Source of the DNA: Caryophanales bacterium UBA5026
GTDB taxonomy: Bacteria; Bacillota_I; Bacilli_A; RF39; UBA660
Direction: 5' to 3'
Assembly (NCBI GenBank): GCA_002416285.1
Contig: DICM01000001.1
Span: 449 to 19,886 of the forward strand
Length of the DNA: 19,438 nt
The notes under the pieces were generated by a model. The model made no database searches and was not told the DNA's origin. It was given only the letters and a program-made list of their open reading frames with translations. Positions 6,426 to 14,310 of this stretch are shown here, one piece after another. Both the position numbers and the translations under genes were made by a program. Each line of letters opens with the position of its first letter. The first letter of the stretch is position 1.

Positions 6426-9400
6426 ATGAAATTTGAAGAATTAAAAAAAGGAAGAACTCATGAAGTTGAGAAAGAAATATTAAAGGGTTGGAAAGACGAA
6501 GATATCTTAAATAAAACAATTGAGAATCGTAAGGAAAACTTTGTATTCTATGATGGTCCAGCGACTGCGAATGGTATGCCAGGAATTCATCATATGATGG
6601 CGAAGTTTTTAAAGGACTCTTTTTGTAAATATAAAACGATGAAAGGATATCGTGTTTTAAGAAAAGTAGGTTGGGATACGCATGGACTTCCAGTTGAATT
6701 ACAGGTTGAAAAAGCACTTGGATTTAAAAGTAAAAAGGATATAGAAACTTTTGGTATTGAAGCGTTCAATAAAAAATGTAAGGAATCCGTATGGGTTAAC
6801 CGTGATGCATTTGCTCGGCTAACCGAAGAAATGGGACAATTTATCGATCTTGAACATCCGTATGTTACATATGAGAATGATTATATTGAAACTGAGTGGT
6901 GGATTTTAAAGAAATTCTTTGATGAAGGATTATTCTATGAGGGACATAAAATTTTACCTTATTGTAGCCGTTGTGGAACAGGACTTGCTAGTCACGAAGT
7001 AGCACAAGGGTATAAGGAAGATACTGCTAACACAGTCATTGTTCCGATGAAAAAGAAAGACGAAGATGTTTACTTTCTTGTTTGGACAACAACTCCTTGG
7101 ACATTGATTGCCAATGTAGGTCTTTGTGTTAATCCAAATGAGGCTTATGTTTTAGCACAATCTCAAGGAAATAAATTCATTGTTGGTAAGGGACTTGCCT
7201 CTAGAGTACTCGGAGAAGAGTATACTGTTTTAAAAGAGTATACTGGTAAAGATTTAGAGTACATGGAATATGAACAATTAATGCCATTTGTAGAAGTACC
7301 GGGAAAAGCTTTCTTTGTAACTTGTGATACATACGTTACAATGGAAGACGGAACTGGTATTGTACATATCGCACCAGCATTCGGTCAAGATGACTATAAT
7401 GTTGCTACCAAATATCAATTACCAGTAGTAAATCCTGTTGGTGAAGATGGGGCTTATACCGAAGGACCATGGACGGGAACAAAAGTGTTTGATGTCGATA
7501 TTGAAGTTATTAAATATTTAAAAGAAAATGGAAAATTGTTTAAAAAAGAAAAACTTGTCCATAATTATCCACATTGTTGGAGATGTGATACACCACTTCT
7601 TTACTATGCGAAACCAAGTTACTATTTAAAGGTAACAGACTTTAAAGATAAAATTATTGAAAATAATAATACTGTTGAATGGCATCCATCGTATGTTGGG
7701 GAAAAACGATTTGGAAATTGGCTTGAAAATATGAATGATTGGGCGATTTCTAGAAATCGATATTGGGGTACCCCGCTTCCACTTTGGAGATGTGATTGTG
7801 GTCATATGGAAATGATTGGATCGAGAGAAGAACTAATTCGCAAATCAGTAGAAGATATTGACAACACAATCGATTTACATCGTCCGTTTGTCGATCAGAT
7901 TCATATTACTTGTCCACATTGTGGTAAAGCCATGTCACGTGTTTCAGAAGTAATCGATGTTTGGTTTGATTCAGGAAGCATGCCTTTCGCACAGTATCAT
8001 TATCCATTTGAAAATAAGGAACTGTTTGAAACACAATTTCCTGCCGATTTTATTTGTGAGGGAATTGATCAAACGAGAGGTTGGTTCTATACATTACTTG
8101 TTATATCAACCTTCGTAATGGGAAAAAGTCCTTATAAAAATGTTTTAGTAAATGACTTATTACTAGATAAAAATGGTAAAAAGATGAGTAAAAGTAAAGG
8201 AAATATTATTAATCCTTTCGATATGATGGAAGAATATGGTGCAGATACAATTCGTTTTTACTTACCATATGTTTCACCAGTTTGGACACCGATTCGTTTT
8301 GATGAAGAAGGTTTAAAAGAAGTTTATTCAAAATTTTTTGGAACTTTGAAAAATACTTATAATTTCTTTGTAATTTACGCGAATGCGGATCAAATTGATC
8401 CACGTGAATTTGAAGTAAGTTATGACTTTCTTGCCGAAATTGATAAATGGATGTTATCAAAATATCATCATTTAATCGATACTGTAACAAAGGCTATGGA
8501 TATCTATGATTTGACAACTACTGTCCACGCCTTTAGTGAATTTGTTAGCGAGGATTTATCTAATTGGTATATTAGACGTAATCGTAGAAGATTTTGGAGT
8601 AGTGAATTAACGGAAGATAAAATGGCTGTCTATCAGACTACCTATCAAATTTTACTTGGTTTATCTAAATTAATTGCTCCAATTACTCCTTACGTATCAG
8701 AAGAAATCTATCAGAAATTAACCGGAAAGAAGTCAGTTCATTTAGAAGATTACCCAGAATTTGAGGAATCTTATATTAATGAAGAAATCGAACACAGAAT
8801 GGATTTGGTTCGAACTCTAATCCGTTTAGGACGTAATGCTCGTGAAGAAGCAAAAATTAAAGTACGTCAGCCATTGATGGAAGCTTATATCGATGGTGAA
8901 AATGAATCTTTAATTGCTGATTTATTACCTTTAATTGAAGAGGAATTGAACGTGAAACATGTGAAATTTATTCAAGATAAAAGTGAGTATATGGATTTCT
9001 CTTTAAAACCAAACTTTAAAGTAGCAGGGAAAGTAATTGGTTCTAAAATGAAACAATTTGGAGAGCTTTTAAGTGAATTTACTTTAGAGAAGATTCAAGA
9101 ATTCCAAATTGGTAATTCAATGAATCTTGAATTAGATGGGGAAGTATTTGAAATTACACCAGATATGGTAGATATTCGTATCAGTGCGAAAGAAGGATTC
9201 GATGTTGTTATGGAGAATCAGGATTTCATGATTTTAAATACAGAGCTAACTCATGAACTATTATTAGAAGGAATGGCTCGTGAATTTGTATCTAAAATTC
9301 AAAATATGCGTAAAACCGAGGATCTTGAAATAACGGATCATATTCGCATTACTTATATTGGTGATGAATTTGTTCAAGAAGCTGTAGAAAATTATAAAGA

Positions 9401-9509
9401 ATTCATTCAAAATGAAACACTATCCGATGAAATTAATTCTAATTCTATTGGTGAAGAAGTAGAATTAAATGGACATCAGGTGACTTTATCAATCAAAAAA
9501 GCAATCTAG
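6426..9509 (+). CDS. ileS: Isoleucyl-tRNA synthetase, type 2
   Basis: This 1027-aa class I synthetase charges tRNA-Ile. The start is ATG 6426 with AGGAGG (6415-6420) 5 bases upstream. The HIGH region reads TANGMPGIHHMM (about 47-58, HH at 55-56) and the KMSKS motif is exact (586-590). The CP1 editing domain shows WTTTPWTL from W220 and an APAFGQDD motif with D322-D323, so editing is probably active. Cysteine pairs CSRCG, CWRCD, CDCG and CPHCG suggest structural zinc sites in the catalytic part. The GIHH form of HIGH, the ~1030 length and the C-terminal tRNA-binding and tail region (GMAREFVSKIQNMRK) mark the type 2 family, unlike the ~920-aa type 1 enzyme of Bacillus; many type 2 enzymes are naturally less sensitive to mupirocin. 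The gene ends inside its own terminator. Confidence 0.96.
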   Translation: MKFEELKKGRTHEVEKEILKGWKDEDILNKTIENRKENFVFYDGPATANGMPGIHHMMAKFLKDSFCKYKTMKGYRVLRKVGWDTHGLPVELQVEKALGFKSKKDIETFGIEAFNKKCKESVWVNRDAFARLTEEMGQFIDLEHPYVTYENDYIETEWWILKKFFDEGLFYEGHKILPYCSRCGTGLASHEVAQGYKEDTANTVIVPMKKKDEDVYFLVWTTTPWTLIANVGLCVNPNEAYVLAQSQGNKFIVGKGLASRVLGEEYTVLKEYTGKDLEYMEYEQLMPFVEVPGKAFFVTCDTYVTMEDGTGIVHIAPAFGQDDYNVATKYQLPVVNPVGEDGAYTEGPWTGTKVFDVDIEVIKYLKENGKLFKKEKLVHNYPHCWRCDTPLLYYAKPSYYLKVTDFKDKIIENNNTVEWHPSYVGEKRFGNWLENMNDWAISRNRYWGTPLPLWRCDCGHMEMIGSREELIRKSVEDIDNTIDLHRPFVDQIHITCPHCGKAMSRVSEVIDVWFDSGSMPFAQYHYPFENKELFETQFPADFICEGIDQTRGWFYTLLVISTFVMGKSPYKNVLVNDLLLDKNGKKMSKSKGNIINPFDMMEEYGADTIRFYLPYVSPVWTPIRFDEEGLKEVYSKFFGTLKNTYNFFVIYANADQIDPREFEVSYDFLAEIDKWMLSKYHHLIDTVTKAMDIYDLTTTVHAFSEFVSEDLSNWYIRRNRRRFWSSELTEDKMAVYQTTYQILLGLSKLIAPITPYVSEEIYQKLTGKKSVHLEDYPEFEESYINEEIEHRMDLVRTLIRLGRNAREEAKIKVRQPLMEAYIDGENESLIADLLPLIEEELNVKHVKFIQDKSEYMDFSLKPNFKVAGKVIGSKMKQFGELLSEFTLEKIQEFQIGNSMNLELDGEVFEITPDMVDIRISAKEGFDVVMENQDFMILNTELTHELLLEGMAREFVSKIQNMRKTEDLEITDHIRITYIGDEFVQEAVENYKEFIQNETLSDEINSNSIGEEVELNGHQVTLSIKKAI

Positions 9510-9521
9510 TGATTGCTTTTT
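9495..9521 (+). terminator. Terminator overlapping the ileS stop codon, likely bidirectional
   Basis: AAAAAAGCAATC (9495-9506) pairs with GATTGCTTTTT (9511-9521) around the loop TAGT, which contains the ileS stop codon (9507-9509). A run on the left and T run on the right let it work from both directions, so it can also end the convergent minus-strand gene that stops at 9527. Confidence 0.8.
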
Positions 9522-9526
9522 GAATA

Positions 9527-9781
9527 TTAACGGTAGTAAGGACCATAATAATAATTAGGTGGGGCTGGATAATAGTAGTTAGGTCTTGGGTAGAAAGCTG
9601 GTGCGAGCAATCCTCCAGTAATTCCTCCTAGAACAAATGGTCCTAGAAATCCACCAACAAAGCGGTTATCATTTGAATTTATATTTGGAAGATTTTGTCC
9701 GCTAGTCATTTGAAAATTAGGATTTTGCTGATACATTCCACTATTGATAGGATTTGATGAATAGTTGGGATAATTATACAT
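9527..9781 (-). CDS. Small Tyr/Pro/Asn-rich protein with glycine-rich hydrophobic segment
   Basis: This is the only minus-strand gene of the window, 84 aa. I chose the second ATG (9781-9779): AAAGGAG (9795-9789) is 7 bases ahead of it but only 1 base ahead of the ATG at 9787. The N-terminal half is polar and rich in Asn, Tyr, Pro, Gln and Ser (about 1-40). Then comes FVGGFLGPFVLGGITGGLLA (about 42-61), long and hydrophobic enough for one glycine-rich membrane pass. The C-terminus is a Tyr/Pro/Asn tail with PNYYY repeats. Similar small proteins with a Gly-rich hydrophobic core and a Tyr/Pro tail occur in Firmicutes, some called coat-like, but I cannot assign a function. It converges on ileS with a shared terminator and diverges from the aminopeptidase gene. 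Confidence 0.75.
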   Translation of the reverse strand: MYNYPNYSSNPINSGMYQQNPNFQMTSGQNLPNINSNDNRFVGGFLGPFVLGGITGGLLAPAFYPRPNYYYPAPPNYYYGPYYR

Positions 9782-9834
9782 AATCATTCTCCTTTCATAT
9801 TAGTTTATGAAAAGAGTAGAAAAGGGTGAAAGTC

Positions 9835-10941
9835 ATGGATCAAATTACACAATTAAGTAGTACGATTGTTCACTATTCTTTGGATATTAGAGAAGGAGAT
9901 CGTGTTTTAATTACAACTTATACCGATCAACCACTACCACTTATTAAAGAATTGATAAAAAAAATTACCGAAGTCGGAGGCATTCCATTTGTCCGTATTG
10001 TAGAGCCGAGCGTACATGCACTTCTTTCAGAATTAACTACGGATAAGCGTATTATAGAACAGGCCAAGCATAAAATGCAGGATGTTGAAAATTATGATTG
10101 TTTTATTAATATTCGCTATACGACCAATGATTTTGAAAATGGAAAAATTCCAACTGATGTGTTGAAAAAACTAGGTGAAGCCACTAAAGAATCTGATTTT
10201 ATTCGTATTAATCAAAGAAGATGGGTACTTTTAAATTACCCATCTCGTATGGATGCTTATAAGGCTCATATGAAAACGGATGATTTTTATGATTACTCTA
10301 TGAAAGTAATGACTATTAATTATGCTGATATGGATGAACGAATCAAACCTTTAAAAGAATTGATGGAACATACGGATCAAGTCCGTATTATCGCTCCTGG
10401 AACGGATCTTACCTTTTCGATTAAAGGACTTCCAGCTATTCCATGTTGTGGTACAATGAATATTCCAGATGGAGAGATCTATGCTGCTCCGGTAAAAGAT
10501 AGTGTAAATGGAGTTATTACTTACAATACACCAAGTCCATATCAGGGAAGAGTATATAATCATGTAAAGTTAATGTTTGAAAATGGAAAAATTATAAATG
10601 CCGAATGTGATGAAGATAATGAGGCTTTAAATAAAATATTTGATACTGATGAAGGTGCTAGATATGTTGGTGAATTCTCATTTGGATTAAATCCAGAAAT
10701 ACTACATCCAATGGGAGATATTCTATTTGATGAGAAGATTATTGGTAGTATCCACTTTACTCCAGGCCAGGCCTACGACAATGCCTATAATGGAAATGAT
10801 TCAAGTATACACTGGGATATGGTTTTAATTCAAAGAAAAGAATATGGTGGAGGAGAAATCTATTTCGATCATAAATTGATCCGTAAAGATGGATTATTTG
10901 TTCTTCCTGAGCTTCAACATTTAAATTATCATTTAAAATAG
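9835..10941 (+). CDS. Aminopeptidase, M29 family (AmpS/PepS/AmpT type)
   Basis: This 368-aa cytoplasmic metallopeptidase removes N-terminal residues from peptides. I chose ATG 9835, with AAAGGGTGA (9821-9829) 5 bases upstream; a GTG at 9826 falls inside that site. The M29 metal and catalytic residues all appear in order: E214 in PDGE, E280 in VGEFSFG, H307 and Y314 in the segment IHFTPGQAY, and H326 and D328 in IHWDM. Length is normal for the family, and both halves (N-terminal GDRVLI fold and C-terminal catalytic domain) are intact. Such enzymes act as dimers with two metal ions (Zn or Co). Only 53 bases separate it from the divergent small Tyr-rich gene, so the promoter must lie in or overlap that gene; I could not pick a clear one. 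Confidence 0.93.
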   Translation: MDQITQLSSTIVHYSLDIREGDRVLITTYTDQPLPLIKELIKKITEVGGIPFVRIVEPSVHALLSELTTDKRIIEQAKHKMQDVENYDCFINIRYTTNDFENGKIPTDVLKKLGEATKESDFIRINQRRWVLLNYPSRMDAYKAHMKTDDFYDYSMKVMTINYADMDERIKPLKELMEHTDQVRIIAPGTDLTFSIKGLPAIPCCGTMNIPDGEIYAAPVKDSVNGVITYNTPSPYQGRVYNHVKLMFENGKIINAECDEDNEALNKIFDTDEGARYVGEFSFGLNPEILHPMGDILFDEKIIGSIHFTPGQAYDNAYNGNDSSIHWDMVLIQRKEYGGGEIYFDHKLIRKDGLFVLPELQHLNYHLK

Positions 10942-10963
10942 GAAAAAATAAAAAAAGAACTCA

Positions 10964-10969
10964 TATAAT
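10964..10969 (+). promoter_or_regulatory. -10-like box before the deacetylase-like gene
   Basis: A perfect TATAAT lies 17 bases before the ATG, between the aminopeptidase stop and the next gene. No -35 match is visible at the right distance, so co-transcription with the aminopeptidase gene is equally possible. Confidence 0.3.
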
Positions 10970-10985
10970 TGATTAGGGTGATGTC

Positions 10986-11831
10986 ATGACACGATTCTTT
11001 CAAACAGTGGGAATCCTCGCTTTAATCTGTGTGAGTTTTTTTGTTACAGAAAAAACGGTTCAAGTGGTAAAAGAATACGATGATGTTATGATTGCAATCA
11101 AGCAAAAAAAGGAATCTTATGAAATAAAAGCGGTCGATGCAACAGTCAAAGATAATACAGTTCGACCTGGAAAAAAGGGTAAGACGATCGATGTTAATAA
11201 AAGTTACAGTAAAATGAAACAATATGGAAAATTTAATGAGAGTTTACTTGAATTTAAAGAGACAAAACCAGAAGTTTCAATTGTTGATCACAAGGATGCT
11301 TATGTTATTGGTGGAAATGCCAGCGATCAAAAAATTAGTTTAGTTTTCTTAATTGAGAAAGATGATGATTATGAGTCTTTACTAACCATATTAGAAGATA
11401 AAGATATAAAAGGAAATTTCTTCGTAAATAGTGAGTGGTTAGAGAATCATAATGAACTTATGTTAGAATGGATTAAAAAAGGACATAATATTGGTAATTT
11501 AAGTGAGAATAGAGATTATAATAGTGCCTCATTTCCTTGGATGAATACTATTATTGAAAAGATTGGTCATCAAAAGACCGGGTACTGTTATTTAGAATCT
11601 CCTAATGAAGATTCTTTAAAGCTTTGTAGTTATGCGAGTAATTATACCATTATGCCGAGTATCGTTATTAAGCAAAATTTAACGAAAGAAGTAAAAGATT
11701 CTATTGCCAATGGTGGTATTATTTCAATTACTCCAAGTAGTTCAGTATTAAAGGAATTACCTGTTATGATTCAAACGATTTTATCCAAAGGTTACCAGAT
11801 TGTACCATTAAATGAATTATTGACCGAATAA
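10986..11831 (+). CDS. Membrane-anchored polysaccharide-deacetylase-fold protein, probably inactive
   Basis: This 281-aa protein starts at ATG 10986 with AGGGTGA (10975-10981) 4 bases upstream. One N-terminal hydrophobic segment (about 5-22) should anchor it with the rest outside the cell. Residues 58-95 form a linker domain (VRPGKKGKTIDV, KMKQYGKFNESLL). Residues 115-281 follow the order of a NodB-type carbohydrate esterase: KISLVFLI, then IKGNFFV..W, KKGHNIGNLS, a mid region, GGIISI, and the closing strand SKGYQIVPLNELL. The catalytic marks are missing: the Asp-Asp motif reads FLIEKDDD and is displaced, the second His of H-S-x-x-H is lost (only H167 remains), the RPP motif is replaced by ESPNED, and the final LxH is ITP. 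It probably binds rather than deacetylates cell-wall glycan. The fold is recognised by pattern; inactivity is inferred. Confidence 0.75.
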   Translation: MTRFFQTVGILALICVSFFVTEKTVQVVKEYDDVMIAIKQKKESYEIKAVDATVKDNTVRPGKKGKTIDVNKSYSKMKQYGKFNESLLEFKETKPEVSIVDHKDAYVIGGNASDQKISLVFLIEKDDDYESLLTILEDKDIKGNFFVNSEWLENHNELMLEWIKKGHNIGNLSENRDYNSASFPWMNTIIEKIGHQKTGYCYLESPNEDSLKLCSYASNYTIMPSIVIKQNLTKEVKDSIANGGIISITPSSSVLKELPVMIQTILSKGYQIVPLNELLTE

Positions 11832-11860
11832 AAAAATCCCATTTTGGGATTCTTTTTTTT
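11831..11860 (+). terminator. Terminator after the deacetylase-like gene
   Basis: AATCCCA (11835-11841) pairs with TGGGATT (11845-11851) around TTT, preceded by a run of A and followed by C and eight T, directly after the stop codon. Confidence 0.85.
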
Positions 11861-11882
11861 TACTACGCTTGTTAAGAGAATG

Positions 11883-11955
11883 GTGGTGAAAGACTTTATA
11901 TACAAGTGTAAGCAATATTTAAAGTCAGATGGAAGATGTTTATAATAATCACCAC
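11883..11955 (+). other. Nested inverted repeats in an intergenic region (possible structured RNA)
   Basis: Outer arms GTGGTGA (11883-11889) and TCACCAC (11949-11955) enclose inner arms GACTTTA (11892-11898) and TAAAGTC (11920-11926); each is a perfect 7-bp match. The two stems would stack with a 2-base gap on the 5' side and a 22-base bulge on the 3' side. It lies in the 277-base gap 11861-12137 between a terminator and the U32 gene. It matches no riboswitch class that I can recognise and could be chance in A/T-rich DNA. Confidence 0.3.
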
Positions 11956-11979
11956 ACAGTTTTATAGAATACACTAAAA

Positions 11980-12012
11980 TTGTCTAAATGTCTTTTATTT
12001 TGTCTAAAATGT
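11980..12012 (+). repeat. Direct repeat pair TTGTCTAAAnTGT
   Basis: TTGTCTAAATGT (11980-11991) and TTGTCTAAAATGT (12000-12012) begin exactly 20 bases apart, close to two DNA turns. They sit about 125 bases before the U32 gene, upstream of its probable promoter, and could be a binding site for a dimeric regulator. No regulator gene is nearby. Confidence 0.3.
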
Positions 12013-12079
12013 TCGATTTTGTGCTTTAATGGAATGTTCTGTTTCCTTTTTTAAAATATTAACTTCTTATCGATATTTT

Positions 12080-12118
12080 TTGAAAACCCTAGGTGTTTTA
12101 TTTAATATAAGTTATAAT
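12080..12118 (+). promoter_or_regulatory. Probable promoter region of the U32 gene
   Basis: TTGAAA (12080-12085) has TAATAT (12103-12108) at a 17-base spacing. A perfect TATAAT also occurs at 12113-12118 but without a matching -35. One of these two -10 boxes probably serves the gene; I cannot tell which. Confidence 0.4.
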
Positions 12119-12137
12119 AATCTCTGGAAGTGATCTT

Positions 12138-14267
12138 ATGAAAAAACCGGAACTCTTAGCTCCTGCAGGAAACTTTGATGCGTTAAAAGCAGCTATTGAA
12201 GCAGGATGTGATGCTGTATATTTAGGAGGATATGCCTTTGGTGCCAGAAGTTATGCTGGTAATTTTTCGGATGAGGAATTAGAACAAGCGGTTACCTATG
12301 CCCATTTATATGGTGTTCGAATTTATGTAACGGTAAATACGATTGTTTATGAAAGCGAAACTGAATTGTTTTTTTCCTATATTGATTTTTTAGTAAAAAT
12401 TCATGTTGATGCTTTGATCTTACAAGATTTAGGGATGATGGATTATATTCATCAAGTGTATCCAGATTTAGAACTTCACGCCTCTACACAGATGCATATT
12501 CATACACCAGAAGGGGTTAAAAATGCAGAGAAATTTGGATTATCTCGAGTAGTATTGGCTCGAGAAACTCCACTTGAAGAAATTATTCGTATTAAAAAGA
12601 ATACTTCACTAGATTTAGAAGTATTCGTTTATGGAGCTCTTTGTGTTTCCTATTCGGGCCAATGTTTAATGAGTAGTCTAATTGGTGGTAGAAGTGGAAA
12701 TAGGGGAACTTGCACGCAATGTTGTCGAATGAAATATCATTTAGAAACGGATGATGAAATTACAACGGATGATGCTTATTTACTGAGTACTAAGGATCTA
12801 AATACCTTACCTTATATTGAAGCATTATTAAAGACTGAATCAATTGATAGTTTTAAAATTGAAGGAAGAATGAAACGACCTGAATATGTTTATAAAATTA
12901 TTTCACTATATCGTCGTGCAATTGATAGTTTTTTTGAAACGGGGCATTCTAATATTAAAGAGGAAGATTTAATCGAATGTCAGAAATTATTTTACCGTGG
13001 TTTTACAAAAGGTTTTTTATTAAATGAAACGAGTAAAGTGTTAATTAGGAGTGATCGCCCTAACCATCGAGGAGTATTAATTGGAAAAGTTATCAAAGTA
13101 GAGAAAAAAAGAATTTCAATTAAACTTTGTTCTGATTTAAATGTTCAAGATGGAATTCGTATTTTAAATGAAAAGGAAGATCAAGGAGGAACAATTACAA
13201 CATTTTTTGTAAATAACGAAAAAAGAAAATCAGCAATTAGTGGAGAAACTGTTTCAGTCCCAGGTGAATTTAAGGTGGAGATAGGGGACTTTGCCTATAA
13301 GACTTCTGATGCACGACAATTAGAATCTTTAAAACAGCTAATTGATAATAATCAAAGAAAGGTTTTACTTCAAGGAGCAGTATCTATCGTCGTTGGAGAA
13401 CCATTAAAATTAGTGGTAACGGACGGTGAACATACGATTTCCATTACAAGTAGTCTGCCTGTAGAGACTCCTTTAAAAGCGCCAATATCAAAAGAACGAT
13501 TGGAATTACAATTGAAAAAATTAGGTGGAAGTGTCTATGCGTTTGAAACATTAAATATTTGTGATACTCCATTTTTCTTACCGATTGCAGAGATAAATGA
13601 AGTAAAGAGACAAATGATAGAATCTTTGGATGAAGCAAGGATAAAGAGAATCCAAATGGAAAAGAAAAGTTATGACTTTATAGTACCAGACGTATCTGAG
13701 CAAAGAGGATATTCCATTTTACTCAAGGACTCTCATACAGCGATACCGCAACAATATGATGTTATCTACGGATTTGATGATTATGAAAATGATAAAATCA
13801 TACCGAAACTTGGAAACATCAATCCAATAAGACCAACTAGAGAATCTTTAATTGGTGAAGTTGGTAGTATCATAGCTGGAATGATTAGTGACGTTACTAT
13901 CCCAGTTACAAATTCTTATACAGTTGCTTTTCTTCACAAATTAGGTATTAAAAGGATAACCCTTTCTTTAGAGATGGATAAAGAACAAATAAAAGATTTA
14001 GTCGATGGATATGTTTCTCATTTTCATAAAAAACCGAATCTAGAAGTAGTGGTTGATTCTGTTCCAGAAGTTATGACAAGTAAAATAAAATTGTTAAGTG
14101 ATTACAATTTGAGGGAAAGAGGTTATTTAGTAGATTCTAAAAATCGAAGATTTCCAGTTTATGAGGATGAAATTGGTATTCATATTTATCATTATGAACG
14201 CAAAACAATAATGAACTCCACAGAATTATTCGATATTGGAATCAATTATTTGCGTACTGAATTATAG
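12138..14267 (+). CDS. U32 family protein, probable tRNA/rRNA hydroxylase (annotated as U32 peptidase)
   Basis: This 709-aa protein starts at ATG 12138 with GGAAGTGA (12125-12132) 5 bases upstream. The N-terminal TIM-barrel part begins KKPELLAPAGNFDALKAAIEAG and includes the U32 signature with four conserved cysteines, C169 and C176 in GALCVSYSGQC, C192 and C196 in GNRGTCTQCC, which in characterised members hold an iron-sulfur centre. It continues with DSFKIEGRMKRPEYV (from 237). The middle (about 395-500) resembles DUF3656, and a further ~200 residues follow, so it is longer than Bacillus TrhP-type proteins (~310-420 aa) and closer to E. coli RlhA (YdcP). Despite the peptidase name, studied relatives hydroxylate RNA (RlhA 23S rRNA C2501, TrhP tRNA U34). 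Which RNA this one acts on cannot be read. The next gene begins 43 bases after it and is probably co-transcribed. Confidence 0.9.
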   Translation: MKKPELLAPAGNFDALKAAIEAGCDAVYLGGYAFGARSYAGNFSDEELEQAVTYAHLYGVRIYVTVNTIVYESETELFFSYIDFLVKIHVDALILQDLGMMDYIHQVYPDLELHASTQMHIHTPEGVKNAEKFGLSRVVLARETPLEEIIRIKKNTSLDLEVFVYGALCVSYSGQCLMSSLIGGRSGNRGTCTQCCRMKYHLETDDEITTDDAYLLSTKDLNTLPYIEALLKTESIDSFKIEGRMKRPEYVYKIISLYRRAIDSFFETGHSNIKEEDLIECQKLFYRGFTKGFLLNETSKVLIRSDRPNHRGVLIGKVIKVEKKRISIKLCSDLNVQDGIRILNEKEDQGGTITTFFVNNEKRKSAISGETVSVPGEFKVEIGDFAYKTSDARQLESLKQLIDNNQRKVLLQGAVSIVVGEPLKLVVTDGEHTISITSSLPVETPLKAPISKERLELQLKKLGGSVYAFETLNICDTPFFLPIAEINEVKRQMIESLDEARIKRIQMEKKSYDFIVPDVSEQRGYSILLKDSHTAIPQQYDVIYGFDDYENDKIIPKLGNINPIRPTRESLIGEVGSIIAGMISDVTIPVTNSYTVAFLHKLGIKRITLSLEMDKEQIKDLVDGYVSHFHKKPNLEVVVDSVPEVMTSKIKLLSDYNLRERGYLVDSKNRRFPVYEDEIGIHIYHYERKTIMNSTELFDIGINYLRTEL

Positions 14268-14310
14268 TATAGTTTTCATGGTATTCGAGATACTAACAAT
14301 AGGTGAAAAT

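Noticed and set aside
8209..8490. Minus-strand reading frame inside ileS
   Set aside because: It lies fully inside the strongly conserved ileS frame, with no ribosome binding site and no recognisable protein.
11792..11974. Minus-strand 60-aa reading frame across the terminator
   Set aside because: It spans the terminator hairpin and the end of the deacetylase-like gene and has no ribosome binding site; chance frame in A/T-rich DNA.
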